Of a stretch of 64,000 bases of DNA, positions 55,222 to 64,000 are shown one piece after another. The notes below the pieces were generated by a model. It worked only from the letters and a program-made list of their open reading frames with translations, was not told the DNA's origin and searched no databases. The position numbers were made by a program, and so were the translations under genes. Each line of letters starts with the position of its first letter. Within the stretch, counting starts at the first letter, position 1. This DNA comes from Myxococcales bacterium. GTDB lineage: Bacteria > Myxococcota_A > Polyangia > Polyangiales > Houyiibacteriaceae. The DNA lies in NCBI GenBank assembly GCA_029863605.1, contig JAOTVB010000013.1:56005-120004 (forward strand). Reading direction: 5' to 3'.

Positions 55222-57906
55222 TCAGCGCTTGAACGCGCGTTCGATGCCGGGGCGTTGGGCCTCCGCTCGTGCGGCGCATAGGGAGATCGCTTCGACTGCG
55301 CCTTGTAAGTTGCGAGGGCCGCCCATGAGGTCGGCGACTCGGGGCCCGAAGAAGCTCTGCACCTTGGACCCTGCGGCCTCGGTACAGAACGACGCGGTGT
55401 ACCAGGGAATGCCTCCGACCTGGTGCTTGCCGAAGCGTCGGGCCAGCTCGTCGAAGCTCTCGGTGAACCACGTCCAGGCGCGGTCGCGCGTGCGTGGGTT
55501 GCTGAGCTGACGCGAGAGGATGTGGCCGATTTCGTTGACTCGGGTGTTGGGACTCAAGGTGAGCGCGAGGGCGCGCGTCGCGAGCTCGGGGTCTTCTGCG
55601 CTACCGAGCGCCGCGAGGATTCGGCTTCGTTCGGTGGCATCGGTGCTCGAGTCGAGCATCTGCACCAAGTGATCGAACAGGCCTGCGCCGCTCTCTTGAA
55701 CGGCGGCCGCGAGCACCAGGCCCCCGAGCTGCGGATCGACCACGCGAGGATTGGCTTTGGTCTGGTAGCCGACCTGCGCCCTGCCGAGCCGTGCAGCGCG
55801 GGCCCGTGCGGCGGGATCACGCACGTCCATCACCATGAATCGAATCACCGTCTCGCGAAGAAGCTTCGTGTCGCTCGAGTCGCTCTTTCGCCGCCGCCAA
55901 CCGAGAGCATCGTAGCGTTTGCGGTAGAGACGAGAGGCGTATGTAGCGGCGTTCGGGCGAACGGCAGCGGGGGCGGCGTCTTCCATGATGAAGCGTAGGT
56001 GACCCATTGGCGCGGTGGCGATCTCGCGGATCGGGCTCGCGGCGAGCCTCGGTAACCACGGAAGAAGGGTCTCGGTGTCGATGCTTCCCTGATCGAACGC
56101 CGCGAGCAGGCTGTCGATCACGGCGATTTGTCCGCGCGCTGAGAGCTTCGAGAAGCCTTTGTTCCGAAGCGTGGTCCAGTCGGCGGTCGACAGTGCGAAG
56201 CGAAAGTAGCCGGCGCCTTCGTCGTTTGGCATCCACCAAGACGGGCAGTCGGGAAGTTGGATCCTACCCGCCTCGTCCTCAAGAAGACTGCAAGTCACCC
56301 CGGAGCTGGTGCGCACGCACAGAGGGATCTGCCAGCTTTGGAAGCGGTTTCCGTCCGATCCGATCGGGAAGTATCGCTCTTGAGAAAGCTCGAGCATGCC
56401 GCGGCCATTGCTGCACTCGAGCTCTGCGTGGATCAACGGAACACCGGGCTGGGTCAGGAAGGACTGAAATGGCGTTGCGACGTCCCGGTCGTCGACTGCA
56501 TCGAGCGCGGCCAACAGGTCTTCGGTAGTGGCCGTCCCCGCTTGGTGGCGCCGCAGGTACAGATGAATCCCGTCACGGAAACGGTCCGCGCCCATCCAAC
56601 GCTCGAACATCTCGAGCACGGCTCCGCCCTTCTTGTAGGTGATCGCGTCGAACGCGTTTTGGATGTCATGGTTGCTCTCGACGGGTTGGCGGATGCTCCG
56701 TGCGCTCGTCAAGCTATCGAGCTTCATCGCGTGTCGTGCTGAAGCGAGGCTTGCGAGGTCCACGCGGTACTCGGGGTGGAGAATCCCGACCACTTTGTCG
56801 CCCATCCAGGTCGCGAAGGCCTCGTTGAGCCACACGTCGTTCCACCACGGCATCGTGACGAGATTTCCAAACCACTGGTGCGCGAGCTCGTGTGCCATCA
56901 CATACGCGAATGCCCGCCGCTGGTGCTCGGTAGCGTGTCGCTCGTCGAGCAGCAGGAGCCATTCACGGAACGTGATCAGCCCGACGTTTTCCATCGCGCC
57001 CGCGCCGAAGTCGGGAACCGCGACGAGGTCGAGCTTCTGGTAGGGATACGCGGTTGCGAAGTACCCCTCGAGGATTTCGACGAACTCGCCGGTCCTATCG
57101 AGTGCGTAGCGTAAACGGTCGGCTTGCCCATGGGCGGCGATTCCGCGGAGAGGAACCGCGCGAAGACGTATCTCACTTCGGGGTATCGGGGGCCCCGCGA
57201 CGACGTCCAAAGGCCCCACCGCCCACGCGATCAAATAGGTCGGCAGCGGGGGCGTCGGTGCGAAGTGCACCCGCTGAAGCCCGTCCGGGAGCTCGATCGC
57301 GCTCTTGACGGGTGTATTTGCCGCGGCGAACTGGTCGGCCGGGACGGTCAAGGTGATGTCGAAGGGCACCTTGAACCGAGGCTCGTCGAAGCTCGGGAAG
57401 GCAAGCCGCGCACTGATCGACTCGAACTGGGTGAAGGCGTAGGCCCGGCCGTCCGACTCGACCCTGTAGAGTCCTCGCAATGGGTGGTCGAACTGCGCGG
57501 TGTATTCGATGTGAAGGGTGGCGCGGCCCGCGCGGAGCTCCTCGCCAAACTCGACGCGCACAACCCCGTCGCTCGTTCGTTGGTCCCAAGTGGCCCCGAC
57601 GCGTGCATCACCGCGGTGCGCGTGAATCGCGGTGACGTTCAAGTCCTGACCGTGCATCCAGATGCCGGTGGCGGGTTGGTCGAGCTCCAGCCCAATGACC
57701 GCCTTTCCGGAAAACCCGTCGCTGCTCGGAACGATCGTGACGCTGAGTTGGTAGCCCGTCGGCCGCACGCCTTCGGGAAGCCGTCCCTCGGGGACTTGCA
57801 CGACTCCTGACGTCGGGCGGATCGGCTTTTGGGGGCTGCCGCACCCCGTGAGCGAAAGGCAGAGCCCGAAAACGAAGGCCCGTGGGAACCGAACCAGCGG
57901 CTTCAT
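55222..57906 (-). CDS. M1-family aminopeptidase lipoprotein
   Basis: 894 aa. The lipoprotein signal ends in LCLSLTGC. The N-terminal saddle domain has FTQFESISARLAFPSFDEP. The catalytic domain has the exopeptidase motif GAMEN and the zinc site HELAHQWFGN with the third ligand in WLNEAFATW. A helical ERAP-like C-terminal domain (residues 540-890) ends near the stop. It should remove N-terminal residues from peptides in the periplasm or at the outer membrane. Its ATG overlaps the preceding membrane-protein gene by 4 bp. Confidence 0.93.
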   Translation of the reverse strand: MKPLVRFPRAFVFGLCLSLTGCGSPQKPIRPTSGVVQVPEGRLPEGVRPTGYQLSVTIVPSSDGFSGKAVIGLELDQPATGIWMHGQDLNVTAIHAHRGDARVGATWDQRTSDGVVRVEFGEELRAGRATLHIEYTAQFDHPLRGLYRVESDGRAYAFTQFESISARLAFPSFDEPRFKVPFDITLTVPADQFAAANTPVKSAIELPDGLQRVHFAPTPPLPTYLIAWAVGPLDVVAGPPIPRSEIRLRAVPLRGIAAHGQADRLRYALDRTGEFVEILEGYFATAYPYQKLDLVAVPDFGAGAMENVGLITFREWLLLLDERHATEHQRRAFAYVMAHELAHQWFGNLVTMPWWNDVWLNEAFATWMGDKVVGILHPEYRVDLASLASARHAMKLDSLTSARSIRQPVESNHDIQNAFDAITYKKGGAVLEMFERWMGADRFRDGIHLYLRRHQAGTATTEDLLAALDAVDDRDVATPFQSFLTQPGVPLIHAELECSNGRGMLELSQERYFPIGSDGNRFQSWQIPLCVRTSSGVTCSLLEDEAGRIQLPDCPSWWMPNDEGAGYFRFALSTADWTTLRNKGFSKLSARGQIAVIDSLLAAFDQGSIDTETLLPWLPRLAASPIREIATAPMGHLRFIMEDAAPAAVRPNAATYASRLYRKRYDALGWRRRKSDSSDTKLLRETVIRFMVMDVRDPAARARAARLGRAQVGYQTKANPRVVDPQLGGLVLAAAVQESGAGLFDHLVQMLDSSTDATERSRILAALGSAEDPELATRALALTLSPNTRVNEIGHILSRQLSNPRTRDRAWTWFTESFDELARRFGKHQVGGIPWYTASFCTEAAGSKVQSFFGPRVADLMGGPRNLQGAVEAISLCAARAEAQRPGIERAFKR

Positions 57907-58973
57907 TTTCGAGGCCTCGGTCCGGGGTCGTGCCCAAGCGCGAAGAGTCGATCGTAGAGCGCTGAGCCGAGCGCCTTGTGTGAGGTTCGGGGCATGGCTT
58001 GCCCATGCGACGGCGGCAGGTGGCGAAGGGTTTGTGCCAAGTCTTGGAGCGATGGGCCGCTGTGATCCGCCGACGCCCTCGGGGCCGGCTGTCGGTTCGC
58101 AACCCAGGTTGCGCCGATCGTGAAGGCGACGGCGAGGCTCGAGCTGGCGACCAGCTTCTTGGGATCATCGGCGCCCACGACCCATGCTGCGACGAACACC
58201 AACACGGACAGGGCAATGCTCACCACCCAGCGTTGTGTACGGTCGAGACGCGAGGCGGTCGCTTCGCTGACTTCGAAGTGGACGAGCGTTCTCCAGTGTC
58301 GCTCCGGGACAAATTTCAACAGCCCCTCGCTCAGCAGGACCGTTCGAAGCCACGGGAGTGCCGCGGCGTGCGTGAGAAACGGGGTGGCTGCCGGGAGGTG
58401 GGCCAGCCGCCAGGCGACGCCGTCGACTTCGATTCTTGCTTCGAATACGCGCCAAATGCCTAGGATCATCAGGAGCCACGGGCTCAACACGACCACTCCG
58501 ATCACGCAGAGTACGGCACACGTGATGGCATTGACCGCGGGGGGCAACGGCAGGATCGAGCCGACGCCCGCAGCGAGGGCGACCGCCACGCCAGTGCTGA
58601 CCACCCAAAGCGCCGATGTCTGAACAGCTCGTCCGAACGCCTCCGAGGACGACATCGCTGCGACCTCTTCTGGGGTGCGCTGGGAAAGAGCCATGGCGGC
58701 CCAGAACGTGGTCGCGCAAAGGCTCGAGAAGAACCAAGCCGCCAGCGTAGGCCACGAGGGGAGCAAGTCCGGGTCCGTCGCGAGCGCCCCCACGACGGTG
58801 GCCGATACGAGGGTGATCAAGCCCAAGGCGAGCGTGACTCGACGAAACCGACCGAGGGTGCGGTCCCGCGCCGCCGGATCCCGGGAGATCTTTCGGACGA
58901 GGAGAAACTTCAACAATCCGCCGCTCATCCACGGGACGACGATGCACGCGGCTAGAATCAAGAGCGAGCTCAT
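57903..58973 (-). CDS. Integral membrane protein resembling an inactive M48 peptidase
   Basis: 356 aa with about six membrane segments (5-25, 46-64, 76-96, 120-142, 148-172 and 248-266). Residues 198-236 (TPFLTHAAALPWLRTVLLSE, then GLLKFVPERHWRTLVHFEVS) align by eye with the M48 region in which a loop and 'GLL' helix precede HEXXH. The zinc motif reads H-F-E-V-S, so the catalytic Glu and the second His are absent. I infer a degenerate M48-like protein with a non-catalytic role. It overlaps both the M1 aminopeptidase gene and xthA by 4 bp. I chose the ATG at 58973; an upstream extension to 59141 lies inside xthA. Confidence 0.6.
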   Translation of the reverse strand: MSSLLILAACIVVPWMSGGLLKFLLVRKISRDPAARDRTLGRFRRVTLALGLITLVSATVVGALATDPDLLPSWPTLAAWFFSSLCATTFWAAMALSQRTPEEVAAMSSSEAFGRAVQTSALWVVSTGVAVALAAGVGSILPLPPAVNAITCAVLCVIGVVVLSPWLLMILGIWRVFEARIEVDGVAWRLAHLPAATPFLTHAAALPWLRTVLLSEGLLKFVPERHWRTLVHFEVSEATASRLDRTQRWVVSIALSVLVFVAAWVVGADDPKKLVASSSLAVAFTIGATWVANRQPAPRASADHSGPSLQDLAQTLRHLPPSHGQAMPRTSHKALGSALYDRLFALGHDPGPRPRK

Positions 58974-59737
58974 TCGAACTCCACCATGACGGGCGCATGA
59001 TCCGACGGAGACTTGCGCCGTCGCTCCTCGCGGTCGATCGTTGCGCCGATCGCTCGTTCGGCGAGCATTGGGGTCGCGTAGATGTGGTCGATCCGAAGAC
59101 CGTTGCCCCGTTCGAACCCTCTGCCTCGGTAGTCCCACCACGAAAACACCCCGCCATCGGGATGGAAGGGCTCAAACACATCGATGAGCCCGAACGATGC
59201 CACGTCGTCGAGTGCCTTGCGCACCGGGTCGCACGCGAGGACCGAGGCGCGCCATTCGCTTGGTCGCCCGATATCCTCATCTCGTGGGGCAACATTGAAG
59301 TCCCCACAAAGGGCCACTTGATCGACCTTCGGGTCGTACAGAGCCTGCAGCATTTGATGCAAGCGCCCCATCCATCGAAGCTTGTACTCGAATTTGTCCG
59401 AGCCGACCTCTCCTCCGTTCGGAAAATAGGCGCAGAGCACGGTGATACCCTCGACATCACCACGGATGAGGCGGGCCTGTGGGTCGTCGTCCCCATCGAG
59501 ACCGCGCACCACGTTGGAGAGGGGATGGCGGCTCACGATCGCCACGCCGTTGTAGGTTTTCTGGCCGAACACCTCAGCCTCGTAGCCACACTCTCGGACC
59601 TCTTCGAATGGGAAATCCGCATCGGCGACTTTGAGCTCCTGGAGGCAGAGCACATCCGGGCGGGCGGCGTCCAGCCAGTCGACCACGTGCTGCCGGCGCG
59701 CCCGGATCGAGTTCACGTTCCACGTGGCGACCTTCAT
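58970..59737 (-). CDS. xthA: Exodeoxyribonuclease III (AP endonuclease)
   Basis: 255 aa. It has the exonuclease III layout: MKVATWNVNSIRARRQHV at the N-terminus, CLQELKV (metal-binding Glu), CAYFPNGG, CGDFNVAPRDEDIG (Asp/Asn) and the terminal SPSDHAPVMVE with the catalytic Asp-His. It repairs abasic sites and 3' blocks. The ATG at 59737 is 24 bp from the divergent ridA start, so their promoters must overlap the other gene or each other. Confidence 0.94.
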   Translation of the reverse strand: MKVATWNVNSIRARRQHVVDWLDAARPDVLCLQELKVADADFPFEEVRECGYEAEVFGQKTYNGVAIVSRHPLSNVVRGLDGDDDPQARLIRGDVEGITVLCAYFPNGGEVGSDKFEYKLRWMGRLHQMLQALYDPKVDQVALCGDFNVAPRDEDIGRPSEWRASVLACDPVRKALDDVASFGLIDVFEPFHPDGGVFSWWDYRGRGFERGNGLRIDHIYATPMLAERAIGATIDREERRRKSPSDHAPVMVEFE

Positions 59738-59761
59738 GGCGGTATGCAGTAGCATGGAATC

Positions 59762-62765
<3,004 letters not shown>

Positions 62766-62766
62766 C

Positions 62767-64000
62767 TCAGAGCCTCAGCGTGTGTACACTGCTCACGTGA
62801 TCGAGCGCCCGAAGATCATCGAGCACCCCTCCGTTGACGGTCGAGTCGACGTTCCAGAGCGCAAGGGCTTGCTCGCTCTTTTCGTCGAGCCCGACCTGCA
62901 TTCTCGATACGTTGATACCCCTGCTGCCGAGTAGGGTGCCGACCGCGCCGATTACGCCCGGTCGATCGAGGTTGTGCATGACGATGACGTCGCCCTCCAT
63001 GACGGCGTCAATCTCGTAACCTTCCAAGCCGACGAGGCGTGGCTCACCCTGGCGGCCTGGTGTCCCAGTCGCCGTGTGAATGCCCTTTTCGCCTGTGACG
63101 GTGACGCGAATCGTGGCCGCGTATCGATCGCTTGGCTCTTTGACTTCCGCGAGCTTGATGCCGCGTTCCTGTGCCTCATACGGGGCGCTGATCGGGTTCA
63201 CGGGCTCTTCGAGGTGGTGTTGTAGAAACCCGGCGAGCGCCGCTCGTGCGATCGGCGTAACACCGAGGTCGCCGGCTTCTCCAGTGCATGTGACTCGAAG
63301 CTCGCGAACGTCGATCGGCTCGAGCTGACCGACGAGGCTTCCAAGCGCCTGAGCGACATCTAGGTACGGTTTGAGACGCTCCGCGATCTCGGCTGGAAGC
63401 GCAGGGACGTTGACGGCGTTCTTGACGATGCCGTTCCGGAGATAATCGACTGTTTGCTGTGCAATCTCGACAGCAACGCGCTCTTGCGCCTCCGAAGTCG
63501 ACGCACCGAGGTGCGGTGTGCACAACACGTTGTCGAGCTGTAGCAATGGGCTTTTCGGGTCGACGGGTTCCTCGGCGAACACATCGAGAGCGGCTCCAGC
63601 GATCCTGCCTTCCGCGATCGCCTTCGCGAGCGCCTCTTCGTCGATGATCCCGCCACGTGCCGAGTTCACCAACAGGGCGTCACGCTTCATCTTGTCGAAG
63701 GCGGCGTCGCTGATCATGTTCTTCGTGTCGGGGGTCAGTGGCGCGTGGATCGTGATGAAGTCTGCGCGCGAAAGCAGCTCATCGAGCCCCACGAGCTCTA
63801 TGCCGAGCTCTGCGGCCCTCTCGCTGCTCATGACGGGATCGACCCCGATCACCTTCATCTTCAAGCCTTGCGCGCGATCTGCCACGATGCGCCCGATGTT
63901 TCCGAGGCCGATGATACCGAGGGTCTTGTAGGCGATTTCACGGCCCTGGAACTTGCTCTTCTCCCACTTACCGGTACGCATCGAACCAACAGCCTGCGGA
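62767..64000 (-). CDS. serA: D-3-phosphoglycerate dehydrogenase (5' part beyond the window)
   Basis: 411 residues are visible; the start lies beyond base 64000. The NAD motif is LGIIGLGNIGRIVADRAQ. Catalytic Arg, Glu and His lie in VNSARGGIIDEEAL, the LDVFAEEPVD region and TPHLGAST. After the catalytic domain come an allosteric substrate-binding domain (residues 215-330 of the visible part) and a C-terminal ACT domain (MHNLDRPGVIGAVGTLLGSR), so serine feedback is likely. It begins serine synthesis. The frame is continuous to the edge (PQAVGSMRTGKWEKSKF), so the ATG at 63981 is internal. Confidence 0.95.
   Translation of the reverse strand, partial: PQAVGSMRTGKWEKSKFQGREIAYKTLGIIGLGNIGRIVADRAQGLKMKVIGVDPVMSSERAAELGIELVGLDELLSRADFITIHAPLTPDTKNMISDAAFDKMKRDALLVNSARGGIIDEEALAKAIAEGRIAGAALDVFAEEPVDPKSPLLQLDNVLCTPHLGASTSEAQERVAVEIAQQTVDYLRNGIVKNAVNVPALPAEIAERLKPYLDVAQALGSLVGQLEPIDVRELRVTCTGEAGDLGVTPIARAALAGFLQHHLEEPVNPISAPYEAQERGIKLAEVKEPSDRYAATIRVTVTGEKGIHTATGTPGRQGEPRLVGLEGYEIDAVMEGDVIVMHNLDRPGVIGAVGTLLGSRGINVSRMQVGLDEKSEQALALWNVDSTVNGGVLDDLRALDHVSSVHTLRL

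Overview
The window looks like a chromosomal segment of a high-GC Gram-negative bacterium. The best fit is a Myxococcota (former Deltaproteobacteria) lineage. The hints are a TatT/DctP TRAP pair, a small myxobacterial-type PilZ protein, a degenerate Ser/Thr-kinase-like membrane protein, many lipoproteins and OM proteins, and the tig-clpP-clpX-lon cluster with a dCMP deaminase in front. This assignment is an inference from gene content, with no marker search behind it. The coding density is high, with many 4-bp ATGA overlaps that point to tightly coupled operons. I found no CRISPR array, prophage or intact insertion sequence.

Layout. 1-9.5 kb: the start of an RND/MMPL exporter, a glycosyltransferase, then a complete tripartite RND efflux operon (TetR regulator, OM factor, adaptor, pump) with a palindromic operator. 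8.9-15.9 kb: methyltransferase, tRNA-Val(TAC), and the proteostasis run lon, clpX, clpP, tig with a dCMP deaminase. 15.9-24 kb: metallopeptidase lipoprotein, RNase J, an OM barrel, gmk-yicC-DUF507, and a Crp/Fnr regulator. 24-35.2 kb: a long minus-strand envelope block (prfB with the RF2 frameshift site, lysS, a LolC/E-like permease with an extra N-terminal membrane domain, lolD, bamA, skp, a TolC-type protein, mlaC). 35.3-41.3 kb: TatT and DctP without a TRAP permease, a small membrane protein, two SDR dehydrogenases, and a royal-jelly-type propeller protein.

41.4-46.5 kb is the most unusual chromosomal stretch. A predicted membrane pseudokinase overlaps a type IV prepilin-like gene, and a repeat-rich secreted protein follows with its own promoter and terminator. 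Divergent from them is a redox pair (FAD oxidoreductase plus a NapH/CcoG-like 4Fe-4S membrane protein). 46.5-51.9 kb: macrodomain, PilZ, an S1-repeat protein with a long disordered N-terminus, tRNA-Val(CAC), MeaB and a crotonase.

51.9-55.2 kb is a small accessory segment: two secreted-protein genes (a beta-helix protein with two CXXCH motifs and an EF-hand-like loop, and a small barrel-like protein) flanked by near-identical 33-bp direct repeats. One copy is part of a 165-bp element with perfect 25-bp terminal inverted repeats. 55.2-64 kb: M1 aminopeptidase, a membrane protein resembling an M48 peptidase that has lost its zinc site, xthA, ridA, purA, hisZ and the 3' part of serA.
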